Shown here: in pieces, positions 43,628 to 52,161 of the stretch
How the letters are laid out: every line of letters begins with the position of its first letter
Position numbering within the stretch: the first letter of the stretch is position 1
NCBI GenBank assembly: GCA_934351255.1
Contig: CAKRJH010000016.1
Span: 1 to 61,942, forward strand
Direction of reading: 5' to 3'
Source of the DNA: an uncultured Lachnospiraceae bacterium
GTDB taxonomy: Bacteria; Bacillota; Clostridia; Lachnospirales; Lachnospiraceae
DNA length: 61,942 nt
Notes under the pieces: generated by a model
Database searches by the model: none
What the model was told of the DNA's origin: nothing
Seen by the model: the letters and a program-made list of their open reading frames with translations, nothing else
Made by a program: the position numbers and the translations under genes

Positions 43628-44311
43628 ATGCAAATCACGTTTGCAGCAGGTCTGGGTCTTGTCTGTGCCCTGATCTGTACTATTTTACTGATGATCTTAG
43701 TCGTACCTGCAAGCAGAAGAGAGCAGCTTCCTGCTTTTTTCCGTTTCCTGCACGACCTGTTTAACTTCAAGTTCCTGATACTGGAAGGAATCCTGAAATT
43801 CTTCTACATCCTGACCACCATTTCCTGTGTCTTTATCGGATTCTTTATGCTGTTCTCAACCTACAGCACATATGGCTGGTATCAGTCTGATTCCCACTAT
43901 GCAGGTGGATACGGCATTCTGCTCATCATCTTTGGACCAATCCTGGTCCGCATCGTGTATGAGGGATGCATGCTGGGAATCCTGCTCGTAAAGAACACCA
44001 TCGAGATCAACAACAAGCTGAAAAATCAGAATGGAACCGCTTCTGCCGATCCATTCAGCACTCCAAACTTAGCTGGTTTCAGACCATCACAGGCTGCAGG
44101 ATATCGTGCTCCACAGACTCCGGTTCAGCCACAGACTCCTGTACAGCCACAGGCTCCGGTTCAGCCTCAGGCTCCGGTTCAGCCTCAGACTCCGGTTCAG
44201 CCGGCAGCACCTGTTCAGGCTCCTGCAAAGAGATTCTGTACAAACTGTGGTGCACAGGTAACCGCTTCCGCAAGCGTATGCCCTGCCTGCGGCAAGAATC
44301 TGGTCGACTAG
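43628..44311 (+). CDS. Membrane protein with repeat linker and C-terminal zinc ribbon
   Basis: A 227-residue protein. Three hydrophobic helices occupy about residues 1-130, in a DUF4282-like arrangement. A Pro/Gln linker made of about six PVQPQ(T/A) repeats follows. The protein ends in a zinc ribbon, FCTNCGAQVTASASVCPACGKN. The ribosome site is AAGGAGG. Such membrane-plus-zinc-ribbon proteins are common in Lachnospiraceae and their role is unknown. Confidence 0.75.
   Translation: MQITFAAGLGLVCALICTILLMILVVPASRREQLPAFFRFLHDLFNFKFLILEGILKFFYILTTISCVFIGFFMLFSTYSTYGWYQSDSHYAGGYGILLIIFGPILVRIVYEGCMLGILLVKNTIEINNKLKNQNGTASADPFSTPNLAGFRPSQAAGYRAPQTPVQPQTPVQPQAPVQPQAPVQPQTPVQPAAPVQAPAKRFCTNCGAQVTASASVCPACGKNLVD
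44114..44221. repeat. 18-bp tandem repeat (six units) encoding PVQPQ(T/A)
   Basis: Six head-to-tail 18-bp units near CAGrCTCCGGTTCAGCCn. The last is the most diverged. They keep the reading frame, so copy number can change without a frameshift. Confidence 0.9.
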
Positions 44312-44405
44312 CCGACCGTTTTCTGACAGCCGGAAAGCAGCGGATCGAAATCTCAGATCCGAAATATACAAACAGTACTTACAGACAAAGTATACAGACG
44401 ACACG

Positions 44406-44440
44406 AAAGGCGCAGCCGCTTCCCGCGGCCACGCCTTTTT
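44406..44440 (+). terminator. Terminator of the zinc-ribbon gene
   Basis: AAAGGCG/CGCCTTT with an inner GCCGC/GCGGC stem, followed by TTTTTC. Confidence 0.8.
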
Positions 44441-44484
44441 CTTTTATATTTGTTTGCATGAATGTGTCTGGCACGTCACCCATG

Positions 44485-46542
44485 CTAATCAAGTTCCGCG
44501 TAGATCGCCTCGATCTCCGGACGGATCGTCATAAACGCATCCGTGATCTCCGGATCAAAATGAGTTCCTGCACCCTGACTGATCAACTGGAATGCGCGGT
44601 CCAGGGATACCGGCTCTTTATAGACACGCTGGCTGCAGATCGCGTCAAACACATCTACCACTGCCATAATACGCGCGCCAAGAGGAATCTGCTCTCCGGA
44701 CAGTCCCATCGGATAGCCGCTTCCATCCCATCTCTCATGATGGTGAAGTGCCATATGCTGCGCAATCTTGAGATATTCGCGGTTCTCCACGCCGGCGAGG
44801 ATCGGCCGGATGATCTTGGCACCTTCCTGGGTATGAGACTTCATGATCTCATATTCTTCTTCATTGAGACGGCCCCTTTTATTCAGTATCGCATCCGGAA
44901 TCCTTACCTTTCCAATGTCATGAAGCGGTGCCGCCTTGCAGATCATTTCGCAGACCGCATCACTTAACTCCTCGCGGTATCTTCCCATCTTGGCCATCTC
45001 CTCGACCAGGACACGGGTATACTCTCCGGTTCTCTTAATATGATGACCATTGACAGCATCACGGGCCTCCACCAGCTCTGCAAATCCCATCAGGATACTG
45101 TCCTGGATTTCCAACAGATGCTTGTTGGCCTCACGCAGAACAGACTGCTGTACAAAGAGGCTCAGACCATTGTCCAGATTTGCCATAAATCTCTGGAAAC
45201 GAATACAGTTGAAATCAAACTCGGCACGGTCCGCAGTCGGAAGTACCGCTGCCATATAGCCCATCACCTTCTCCTGGTCATGCACACAGGAGAACAACAA
45301 TGCCCCGCTCTTATCCATCATCTCGGCAAGATTCGGCAGAACCTCCTCTCGATAGACCAGTTCGCTCAGGATCTCCGACTCTTTCTTGAAGTACCGTTTG
45401 GTCGTCAGACGATTGGAAAATGGCTCCTGGTCATATGTATGTTCCTTCTGGGTATCCTTGCCCGTATCATAATTCAGGCAGAGATAAGCATCCAGATTCA
45501 GTGAATGTCCATTGATATAATATTTCAGCATCTTTGCGACATTCTTGATGTCTTCCTGACAACTGATGCGCGAGAGCATGTTGTTCATGGAATCCTCATA
45601 CGCGGCATTGTCCGTCGTCTTCTTATACAAAGAATGAATCGCATCATTGACATCCAGCAGAGACGCACAGCCACAGCCACAGGACTGTCTTGGCTCAAAC
45701 ATATAGGAAACCTTTTTCTGGCCACCCAGCGAACCACTCAGATCGTCCCGCTGCAGCACTTCCGTGATCGCCTTTGCCAATGTATTCTCGCCCACAATAC
45801 AGGTCGTGATCTTTGGATAATTGAGTTCACCCTGACGGATCCCGTCGAATCCGGTCACGATCACGTCCTCCGGCACATCATAGCCAAGCTCCATCAGACG
45901 GTTGCAGACCGCGATCGCCATCGTATCATTCAGACATACGATGGCATCCGGCAGGCTCTCTCTCGCTGCAAGGATCTCATCAAGCGCTGCAAGTGCCGGT
46001 GCGTCATAAAAATCACCATACTTAAGATAATCATTCTCCAGCGTCATATTGTGCTTTCCAAGCACCTCTCTGACCACCGCAATACGGCGGTTAGAACCTT
46101 CATGCTCCCGCCGCCCCGCAATGCAGGCTACGTTCTTTACTCCGTGTTCCGTCACCAGATGATCCACCAGCGTTGCAAACGCCTCTCCTTCATCGTAAAT
46201 GACATCGATACAGCCGGAAGGTTCCTCGTCATCCCGGATCATAATGACCGGCTTGTCATGCATCTTCGCCCGAATCACCATATCCTGTACATAATCCTTG
46301 TTGTGGATCATCCTGTCATAAATGATCAATGCGTCTATGTTCCGATAGTCAATCAGCTTATATACTGCAGCCTCTCCCTCATCAAACGGAGTGCCCTCAT
46401 ACAGATCTGTTCCGCAGAAATAAACCGTCAGCTTCCAGCCGATCGCTTCCAGACTGCGGCTCAATGGGTAAATGACATCCTGTACATTCTCGGCACTGAT
46501 CTTTGACAGACAAAGTGCAGCTACCTTATATTCTCCAATCAT
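44485..46542 (-). CDS. HD-GYP phosphodiesterase with N-terminal LacI-type ligand-binding domain
   Basis: A 685-residue protein. The start at 46542 has AAGGAGA five nt upstream. The N-terminal 280 residues resemble the periplasmic-binding-like sensor of LacI regulators (VAALCLSKISAENVQD, DAIVCLNDTMAIAVCNRL, ITGFDG-type segment) but without a DNA-binding head or a signal peptide, so it senses inside the cell. A Cys-rich CGCGCASL motif marks the junction. A GAF-like middle follows, then an HD-GYP domain with HHIKRTGEYT, HDIGKVRIPD and HHHERWDGSGYPMGLSGEQIPLGARIMAVVDVFDA. All metal ligands and GYP are intact, so it should degrade c-di-GMP under control of a small ligand, possibly a sugar. Confidence 0.88.
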   Translation of the reverse strand: MIGEYKVAALCLSKISAENVQDVIYPLSRSLEAIGWKLTVYFCGTDLYEGTPFDEGEAAVYKLIDYRNIDALIIYDRMIHNKDYVQDMVIRAKMHDKPVIMIRDDEEPSGCIDVIYDEGEAFATLVDHLVTEHGVKNVACIAGRREHEGSNRRIAVVREVLGKHNMTLENDYLKYGDFYDAPALAALDEILAARESLPDAIVCLNDTMAIAVCNRLMELGYDVPEDVIVTGFDGIRQGELNYPKITTCIVGENTLAKAITEVLQRDDLSGSLGGQKKVSYMFEPRQSCGCGCASLLDVNDAIHSLYKKTTDNAAYEDSMNNMLSRISCQEDIKNVAKMLKYYINGHSLNLDAYLCLNYDTGKDTQKEHTYDQEPFSNRLTTKRYFKKESEILSELVYREEVLPNLAEMMDKSGALLFSCVHDQEKVMGYMAAVLPTADRAEFDFNCIRFQRFMANLDNGLSLFVQQSVLREANKHLLEIQDSILMGFAELVEARDAVNGHHIKRTGEYTRVLVEEMAKMGRYREELSDAVCEMICKAAPLHDIGKVRIPDAILNKRGRLNEEEYEIMKSHTQEGAKIIRPILAGVENREYLKIAQHMALHHHERWDGSGYPMGLSGEQIPLGARIMAVVDVFDAICSQRVYKEPVSLDRAFQLISQGAGTHFDPEITDAFMTIRPEIEAIYAELD

Positions 46543-46660
46543 GATTCTCTCCTTTACGAACAATAGATTCTTTCATAAAATGCTATGTTTATACCATTAT
46601 ACCATCATTCTCCGGATTCTAAAATAGTTTTATTAAAACTTTCACCGGTAACGTATTGGA

Positions 46661-47101
46661 TCACTGCACTTCATTTAATGTTTTCAGCCCGTAGCGGAAC
46701 AGCTCCTCGTTGATCTGATCCAGGTCAAAGATCCGGTTATTGATGTAGGTCGCAATGATGATATCCCGCGTATCCTTGGCATAGAGATCTCTCTGGCCGT
46801 AGTTTTCCAGCACCCTCCTGGTCATCTTGCGGTCCATCCCCGCCGCAATACACAGGGTCAGCAAAATATCCCTCGACGGGTTCGTCTTCACACCCGCCAG
46901 AATGTCATAGATATACGACTTGGAGATCATCCCCCGGCATCCGCGCACAATATCCGCTGTCGTAATATCCTGTCCGGCCAGATACTCCGAAAAGATTGCA
47001 TGATTCCCTGCGTTTCTGCCATATTCCCGAATGTACGCATCCATCCGGTCCGGATCCATTGCATTGAGAATCCCTAACAGTTCCGTCGTCGATTTTTCCA
47101 T
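46661..47101 (-). CDS. Small HTH-like protein divergent from a Ser/Thr kinase
   Basis: A 146-residue helical protein with a helix-turn-helix-like core, ISKSYIYDILAGVKTNPSRDILLTLC, of the XRE type. The part NPSRDILLTLCIAAGMDRKMTRRVLENYG aligns by eye with KPSREKLLQMAVVMLWSEDQLQQAFSRGM in the larger protein at 56619, which also sits beside a Ser/Thr kinase. GGGGGAG precedes the start. It is divergent from the kinase gene at 47169. A TTAACGTGTTAA palindrome covers its probable transcription start, so autoregulation is likely. Confidence 0.65.
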   Translation of the reverse strand: MEKSTTELLGILNAMDPDRMDAYIREYGRNAGNHAIFSEYLAGQDITTADIVRGCRGMISKSYIYDILAGVKTNPSRDILLTLCIAAGMDRKMTRRVLENYGQRDLYAKDTRDIIIATYINNRIFDLDQINEELFRYGLKTLNEVQ

Positions 47102-47114
47102 AGTCTTCTCCCCC

Positions 47115-47126
47115 TTAACGTGTTAA
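47115..47126. promoter_or_regulatory. Palindromic operator between HTH-like gene and kinase
   Basis: TTAAC-GT-GTTAA lies directly downstream of the -10 box of the leftward promoter and upstream of the rightward kinase gene. Confidence 0.5.
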
Positions 47127-47130
47127 AATC

Positions 47131-47159
47131 AGTATAGTGAACCCGCAGAAAGATTACAA
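47131..47159 (-). promoter_or_regulatory. Promoter of the HTH-like gene
   Basis: TTGTAA and TATACT with a 17-bp spacer, in the 67-nt divergent region. Confidence 0.6.
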
Positions 47160-47168
47160 GGAGAAACT

Positions 47169-48353
47169 ATGACGCTCCAGGAACGATACGAACTTTCCTG
47201 TTATCAGGAACTGATGCAGCCGGATGAAACCAAAAAAATATGGCTGGTCCGCCATCAGGAGACCAACAAACTATATATCAAGAAAATACTGCAGTGGTAC
47301 AACCAGGATATCTACCGGAGGCTGATGGAAACCGCCTTTCCAAACATCCCCCGGATCGCACTCTGTATCCGCGAAGAAGATACGCTGATCGTCATTGAAG
47401 AATATATCCATGGATCTTCCCTGGAGCAGCTTCTTCGGGACTCACCCGGCTTTTCGGAAGAATATGTCGCGGGGATCATCCTTGCCGTGTGCACGATCCT
47501 CGAACCGCTCCACCGGAGCACCCCGCCGATCATACACCGCGATATCAAACCGTCCAATATCATGATAAGCAGCGACGGCATTGTCAAGCTGATCGACTTC
47601 AACGCGGCTAAGGAATATGACCAAAACCGAAATCAGGATACCAGGCTGATGGGAACGAGACACTTTGCCGCTCCGGAACAATACGGCTTCGGCCAGTCCG
47701 ATCCCCGCACCGATCTGTATGCCCTCGGCGTCACCATGTATTATCTGCTCACCGGCGATTTTCCGGACAGCCGGACATACCATGGCTCCCTCCTGCCGAT
47801 CATTGAAAAATGTATTCCGATGGATAAGGCCATGCGCTACCCCGATGTATCCTCGATGAAACGCGACCTTCAGAAATGGAACAGTACCAGACATACCAGC
47901 CGGGCATCAGACCATTCGGATATCTCAACTGCGGGCGGCAGCCAACAGGCCGATATCAATCATATCGCGGCAGCCGATACCCGGAATCAAAACCCGTGGA
48001 CCCGCCCCAGATATTCCTATCAGCCCAAAGCCCCCGTCGGCTTCCGCAGTGGTGCGCTCTGGAAAATGCTCCTCTCCCTCTGGGGACACCTGTGCATTTT
48101 CTGGCTCTGCGGCTCCCTGACCGCCTCAAATAAAAACGGACCTCTGACGGGATATCCCCTGTACGTCAACCGGATCGGTGTCCTCCTGTTCTTTCTGGGA
48201 ACTATCATGCTGTGCGGAAATTACTGTCATATCCGGGACTATCTGCCTGTCATAGGGCGGGGATTTCTGGCACGCCTGATCGCCACGATCATATACGTCC
48301 TCCTGTATGGTCTGATCATCATTTCCTGCGTGGTCTTTCTGGGCGGCAGCTAA
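47169..48353 (+). CDS. Membrane-anchored Ser/Thr protein kinase
   Basis: A 394-residue eukaryotic-like kinase. The ATP lysine is in LYIKKIL, the catalytic loop is HRDIKPSNIMI, and the metal loop is LIDFNAAKE, with Asn in place of the usual Gly of DFG. TRHFAAPEQYGFGQSDPRTDLYALGVTMY fits the activation and P+1 loops. After about residue 235 there is a polar linker, then three hydrophobic helices at the C-terminus, so the kinase is on the cytoplasmic face. No PASTA domain is present. AAGGAGAAACT precedes the start. Confidence 0.88.
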   Translation: MTLQERYELSCYQELMQPDETKKIWLVRHQETNKLYIKKILQWYNQDIYRRLMETAFPNIPRIALCIREEDTLIVIEEYIHGSSLEQLLRDSPGFSEEYVAGIILAVCTILEPLHRSTPPIIHRDIKPSNIMISSDGIVKLIDFNAAKEYDQNRNQDTRLMGTRHFAAPEQYGFGQSDPRTDLYALGVTMYYLLTGDFPDSRTYHGSLLPIIEKCIPMDKAMRYPDVSSMKRDLQKWNSTRHTSRASDHSDISTAGGSQQADINHIAAADTRNQNPWTRPRYSYQPKAPVGFRSGALWKMLLSLWGHLCIFWLCGSLTASNKNGPLTGYPLYVNRIGVLLFFLGTIMLCGNYCHIRDYLPVIGRGFLARLIATIIYVLLYGLIIISCVVFLGGS

Positions 48354-48364
48354 AATAGGCAGGC

Positions 48365-48389
48365 CTGCCCGGCAAATTCCGCCGGGCAG
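48365..48389 (+). other. GC-rich hairpin after the kinase gene
   Basis: CTGCCCGGC and GCCGGGCAG form a 9-bp stem. No T-run follows, so termination is uncertain and the next gene may be co-transcribed. Confidence 0.45.
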
Positions 48390-48467
48390 CGGACGATGCG
48401 TACCCCGAATTCCTGTAAAATGGTTAAGAATCTCAAAAATACCGCATAACAGGAGGAGGTACTGCAA

Positions 48468-49028
48468 ATGAAAGGAAAATTAAAATGGATAGTTATCGTG
48501 ATCATCGCTGTCGTGGTGATCGCAAGCATTGCCGGAGGCAGTGATTCCAACGAGCCAAAGAAAACCGGCGAAGTCACCGCCGATACATCCACAAAAGACA
48601 AGAAAAACTCCGATGCATCAGACACCGGCGACTCCAAGAAGTCCAAAGAGGAAACCTTCAAGGTGGGCGATATCGTGGAGACCTCAGATCTGAAGATCAG
48701 CTTTCTGTCCGCCAAAAAATATCACACCGACAATGAATTTCTGAAACCGAAAAAGGGCCATGTATACTATCGGATGGTATTTGAATTTGAAAATATCGGC
48801 GACAGCGACAAGACCGTCTCCTCATTCTGGTCCATGAACTGCTATGCAGACGGTTACTCCATGGATCAGGCCTACATCGGCGATGACAACCTGTCCGCCA
48901 CCCTGTCACCCGGCAAAAAAGCCAAGGGTGCCGTCTACTATGAAGTTCCAAAGAAGGCCAAAAAGATCACCCTGGAGCTGGAACCAGGAATGTTCTCCAG
49001 TGATAAGATCGTATTTATCGCGAAATAA
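48468..49028 (+). CDS. Membrane-anchored DUF4352-like protein
   Basis: A 186-residue protein. One N-terminal helix (WIVIVIIAVVVIASIAGG) anchors it, with a Lys/Asp/Ser-rich linker to about residue 65. The rest is an immunoglobulin-like beta domain: VGDIVETSDLKISFLSAKKY, YYRMVFEFENIGDSDK and GKKAKGAVYYEVPKKAKKITLEL. This matches the DUF4352 type. AGGAGG precedes the start. Its role is unknown; it lies just downstream of the kinase and could be its extracellular partner or substrate. Confidence 0.75.
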   Translation: MKGKLKWIVIVIIAVVVIASIAGGSDSNEPKKTGEVTADTSTKDKKNSDASDTGDSKKSKEETFKVGDIVETSDLKISFLSAKKYHTDNEFLKPKKGHVYYRMVFEFENIGDSDKTVSSFWSMNCYADGYSMDQAYIGDDNLSATLSPGKKAKGAVYYEVPKKAKKITLELEPGMFSSDKIVFIAK

Positions 49029-49059
49029 CCAACTACAGACGCTTACAGACCGGATCAAA

Positions 49060-49124
49060 AAAGGAGCTGAATCTGATATTCTCTCTGTCACATTGACAGG
49101 AGGCATATCGGATTTGGCTCCTTT
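49060..49124. terminator. Long imperfect inverted repeat, bidirectional terminator
   Basis: AAAGGAGC/GCTCCTTT at the base, AATC/GATT and ATAT/ATAT within and CTGTC/GACAG at the tip form a 65-nt hairpin. It overlaps the last bases of the convergent HD gene. Confidence 0.7.
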
Positions 49125-49620
49125 ATACATTGACCTCCAGTCCAAACATATCCCGGCAGATCTTCCTGCCACACTCGGTCTTAAAGATATTGTGATAGGC
49201 ATGCAGTGCGGCTTCCCCGGACAACTCGTCCTCCATAATATTTACCAGAAAGTCGGCTTCGACCAGGATCTGATAATCCATCCCATCGATCCGGTCGTAG
49301 GTGTGATGATGCGCGATCAGATACTGCACCCTCTCGGAAACCGCCTCATCAAATCCAAGCTCAGCCAGAAGTTTCTTCGCGATCGCTGGGCCTTCCTTCT
49401 CCTGCAGCTTTCCATTGGAACTGCCGTATTTTTCTTCGCAGGTGTGAATGCCGATGTCATGCGTCAGAGCCGCGGCCTCCAGTGTAAACAGACAGTTCTC
49501 ATCGACCTGTTCTGTCTGCGCAATGAGCCTGGCATAACTGTGAACCTTGCAAAAATGCTGGATCCGCTTCGCATCTCCCCGGTATAACTCGATCATCGCC
49601 AGATGTAATTTGTTAAGCAT
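49123..49620 (-). CDS. HD-domain phosphohydrolase
   Basis: A 165-residue protein with the HD signature: RIQHFCKVHSYARLI, ALTHDIGIH, IAHHHTYDRIDG and ILVEADFLVNIMED. The conserved His, His-Asp and Asp should bind a metal. Such stand-alone HD proteins hydrolyse nucleotides or other phosphoesters. The substrate is not apparent. GGAAAGGAG precedes the start. It lies 28 nt after the AAA ATPase at 49649 on the same strand. Confidence 0.8.
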   Translation of the reverse strand: MLNKLHLAMIELYRGDAKRIQHFCKVHSYARLIAQTEQVDENCLFTLEAAALTHDIGIHTCEEKYGSSNGKLQEKEGPAIAKKLLAELGFDEAVSERVQYLIAHHHTYDRIDGMDYQILVEADFLVNIMEDELSGEAALHAYHNIFKTECGRKICRDMFGLEVNV

Positions 49621-49648
49621 AGTGGTCTCCTTTCCGGATTTTCAAATC

Positions 49649-50683
49649 CTATCCGACCCAAAATCCCAATTCAAGATTCCGGCAGGCAATTTCCTGAAAC
49701 CTCGGAAGTGAAAAATCGATCTTCCCATACCCCTTATCAACCAGTATATCTTTGGAAATAAGAATTCTGCGATACTCATTATACGTATTCTTATTCATCC
49801 GGGAACTGCGCAGTATCTCCTGCGTCGTCAGTTCCTTCGCCTGAAATATTGCCTGAAGAATCTCTTTTTCTTTTCCGGAAAGATCTTCCCAAATAATATC
49901 ATACACATTGTTCGTCATCTTTTCATCGAACTGTTCCATGACATCCCTGTAATTTTGCTTCATCCGGAAACACAGGTAACCAAGCACCTGAAATGCATAA
50001 GAATATCCCTTTGTAAATAACGCCATTTCTCCGGCTTCCTGATCTGTAAGCTGCAAATTCTTCTTGTAATCCATCATAATGGAATGCAAGCTTAATTGCT
50101 TCAGATCTTTCTTCTCCGCCCGTTTCAAAAAACTGATGCGGTCATCTTTTTGCAGCGCCAGGATATTTTTCTTCAACCCCGCCATCAAAATCACAATATC
50201 ATAATCTTTTCTCAGCCAGATATTAAATGATTGAAAGAACGCTTTGATATTCTGGGTGTTGGAAATCTCATCTATTGTAAACAGAATACGCTTCTTTTTT
50301 CTGGATATCTGTTCCAAATACTGCTCTATCTTATAGTTTGTACTTTCCATCGATTGGGCCTTTTCCAAAGTAACGCCCATCATGGACACGCTAATCTTCA
50401 ATTCATCCAATAGCTTCTTTTGTGATAAATGCTCTAACGTCTGTTCAAACATATCAAGATCACTGTTCAGCGCAATGACAATGAAATCATCCTGCTTCCG
50501 AAAATATTTTTCCACAAAGGAAAGCGCAACCGTTTTTCCGCAACCTCGAAGCCCCGTAAGCGCATAAGCCCGGATGCTAGGGTCTTCTTCTGAAAAAGTC
50601 TCTATGATTTCACTTAACTCCAATTCACGATCAATATAATTGCGGGGCATTTTTCCAAACACAAGGGAATATGGGTTCTCCAT
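49649..50683 (-). CDS. AAA ATPase with C-terminal winged helix, copy 1
   Basis: A 344-residue ATPase from the ATG at 50683, with AGGAGG eight nt upstream. It begins MENPYSLVFGKMPRNYIDRE, a motif shared with copy 2. Walker A is GLRGCGKT and Walker B is RILFTIDEI. The C-terminal 80 residues look like a winged helix (LTTQEILRSSRMNKNTYNEYRRILISKDIL). The fold resembles Orc1/Cdc6-like or ATPase_2/AAA_16 proteins. The gene is AT-rich compared with its neighbours. Its promoter carries three tandem pairs of TATAyATTT half-sites, so it may bind its own promoter. The cellular role is unknown. Confidence 0.8.
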   Translation of the reverse strand: MENPYSLVFGKMPRNYIDRELELSEIIETFSEEDPSIRAYALTGLRGCGKTVALSFVEKYFRKQDDFIVIALNSDLDMFEQTLEHLSQKKLLDELKISVSMMGVTLEKAQSMESTNYKIEQYLEQISRKKKRILFTIDEISNTQNIKAFFQSFNIWLRKDYDIVILMAGLKKNILALQKDDRISFLKRAEKKDLKQLSLHSIMMDYKKNLQLTDQEAGEMALFTKGYSYAFQVLGYLCFRMKQNYRDVMEQFDEKMTNNVYDIIWEDLSGKEKEILQAIFQAKELTTQEILRSSRMNKNTYNEYRRILISKDILVDKGYGKIDFSLPRFQEIACRNLELGFWVG

Positions 50684-50698
50684 AACCGGCACCTCCTT

Positions 50699-50776
50699 TA
50701 TACATTTCTATATATTTGCGATAGTTTTATATATTTCTATATACTTTGTGTATAATTATATATTTCTATACATTTT
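50699..50776. repeat. Iterated operator of ATPase copy 1: three double TATAyATTT half-sites
   Basis: Half-sites of the form TATAyATTT (one reads TATAyACTT) start at 50699, 50709, 50728, 50738, 50757 and 50767. That gives 10 bp inside each pair and exactly 29 bp between pairs. The third pair overlaps the spacer and -10 of the promoter. The same geometry appears with another sequence upstream of ATPase copy 2. Confidence 0.75.
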
Positions 50777-50783
50777 ATGTCAA
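50755..50783 (-). promoter_or_regulatory. Perfect consensus promoter of ATPase copy 1
   Basis: TTGACA and TATAAT with a 17-bp spacer on the minus strand. Confidence 0.8.
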
Positions 50784-50786
50784 TTC

Positions 50787-51818
50787 CTAGAAATTATCCA
50801 TAACATATTCATCAAAAAGCGGCAATGTAAAATACACATACCCTCTGTTTTCTCCGGAAATAAGCCCCTTTTTGATCAGTCGCTTCCGATAAGGATTAAA
50901 CTGATTTGTCTCCATCTGTAAACACTCACGTATCTCCAGAATTTTCCCGCTCTTCACCTGCGCGATCGCACGAGCCACCTCACGATCCTTCTGCGACAGC
51001 TCAGACCAGATCTTGTCATACACAAACTCACTCAGATACTGCTCATACTCCCCCAGCACCTGACGATACTCCCCCTGCTTATTCCATGTCAGATATCCAA
51101 GCACCTGAAACGCAAAAGGATACCCCGCCGTCAATCTGGCCATCTGGACGGCATCCTCAGACTCTAACTGAAAAATCGTTTTATATTTCTGGGCAATCGC
51201 CTGTGTGTTCAATGGCTTCATCTGTATTTTCGGAGCACGGTACAAAAATGTCAGATTTTTCTCATTTTGCAGTTCGTCAATATTTTCATACAATCCCGTT
51301 GCCAGCAGGAATACCGGCAGATCGTGCCTCATAAAAATCTGAAACGCACTCGAAAAAACATGCATGGATTCATTATTGATCACCTCATCGATCGTGACCA
51401 ACAATTTTTCCCCTTGCTTCTTCATCTTTTCCAGGATCGTCATGATCGCCGTTTCCACATCCGTAATCGGAAAGCCCCCCTCTATCTGTACTCCGAAGCC
51501 AAAGAAGGACAGATCCAGCTTCGCCTTCCGGATAATCCCCGCACAGACACGATTACTGTTCAGCTTGGAAAGCATCCCCAACAATAAATCGCTGGAAGAA
51601 TTAAGCTCTATCACGACCCAGTCCTCCCTGGCAGATAACTGCTGAGAAATCTGAGTCATCATAACAGTCTTTCCCGATCCACGCACTCCCGTAATCAGAT
51701 ACATCTGCTGATTGATCGGTTCCGCGGTAAACGCTTCTAAGATCTCCCTGGTCTGCACAGGACGCTCCACAGATTCCAGGGGATTCTTCCCGAAACTCAA
51801 GGTAAACGGATTCTGCAT
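50787..51818 (-). CDS. AAA ATPase with C-terminal winged helix, copy 2
   Basis: A 343-residue paralogue of copy 1, starting MQNPFTLSFGKNPLESVERP. Walker A is GVRGSGKT and Walker B is KLLVTIDEV. TGLYENIDEL fits a sensor region. The C-terminal winged helix reads KILEIRECLQMETNQFNPYRKRLIKKGLI, with a recognition helix that differs clearly from copy 1 while the scaffold is kept. It lies upstream of copy 1 on the same strand, but copy 1 has its own promoter in the gap. It is preceded by six TTTACTGT half-sites. It is AT-rich and probably acquired. Confidence 0.8.
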   Translation of the reverse strand: MQNPFTLSFGKNPLESVERPVQTREILEAFTAEPINQQMYLITGVRGSGKTVMMTQISQQLSAREDWVVIELNSSSDLLLGMLSKLNSNRVCAGIIRKAKLDLSFFGFGVQIEGGFPITDVETAIMTILEKMKKQGEKLLVTIDEVINNESMHVFSSAFQIFMRHDLPVFLLATGLYENIDELQNEKNLTFLYRAPKIQMKPLNTQAIAQKYKTIFQLESEDAVQMARLTAGYPFAFQVLGYLTWNKQGEYRQVLGEYEQYLSEFVYDKIWSELSQKDREVARAIAQVKSGKILEIRECLQMETNQFNPYRKRLIKKGLISGENRGYVYFTLPLFDEYVMDNF

Positions 51819-51848
51819 ACTTCTGCCTCCATTCCATCTTTCATTTGT

Positions 51849-51924
51849 TTTACTGTCGTTTACTGTTTATTTTCTCTTTTACTGTTCTTTACTGTTTTGA
51901 TTTTATTTTACTGTCGTTTACTGT
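51849..51924. repeat. Iterated operator of ATPase copy 2: three double TTTACTGT half-sites
   Basis: Perfect TTTACTGT octamers start at 51849, 51859, 51878, 51888, 51907 and 51917: 10 bp inside pairs and 29 bp between pairs, identical to the spacing at ATPase copy 1. The third pair overlaps the promoter spacer. Confidence 0.85.
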
Positions 51925-51933
51925 TTTTGTCAA
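51905..51933 (-). promoter_or_regulatory. Promoter of ATPase copy 2
   Basis: TTGACA and TAAAAT with a 17-bp spacer on the minus strand. Its -35 box begins 11 bp after the start of the last half-site, exactly as at copy 1. Confidence 0.75.
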
Positions 51934-51980
51934 TGAGATACCTATCTGATTTCATGTCAATGCTCTCCTATACAGAAAAA

Positions 51981-52008
51981 AAGCACAGACCACTGACAGC
52001 CTGTGCTT
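51981..52008 (-). terminator. Terminator of the YkvA-glycine-rich operon
   Basis: AAGCACAG and CTGTGCTT form an 8-bp stem; on the minus strand the stem is followed by TTTTT. About 150 nt between it and the stop codon of the upstream gene hold nothing recognised. Confidence 0.7.
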
Positions 52009-52161
52009 CCTTCCCTTACTATTCAATCCTGAAATACTCCAGATATAAATTCTTTCTACCTCCCACTCGATCAAGACCTTTCAACATCACATTTCCACTG
52101 GCATGTAAAAGACTTCCCCTTGCATTTCCGTTCTGTCTTCAAAATATTATCCTTAATGCTA

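Noticed and set aside
44079..44273. Open frames in other registers through the PVQPQ repeat region.
   Set aside because: They are by-products of the 18-bp repeat, which stays open in several frames.
50699..51924. A CRISPR array at the ATPase repeats.
   Set aside because: Units are 18-20 bp with 9-11-bp gaps, overlap promoters and number only three; no cas gene is present.
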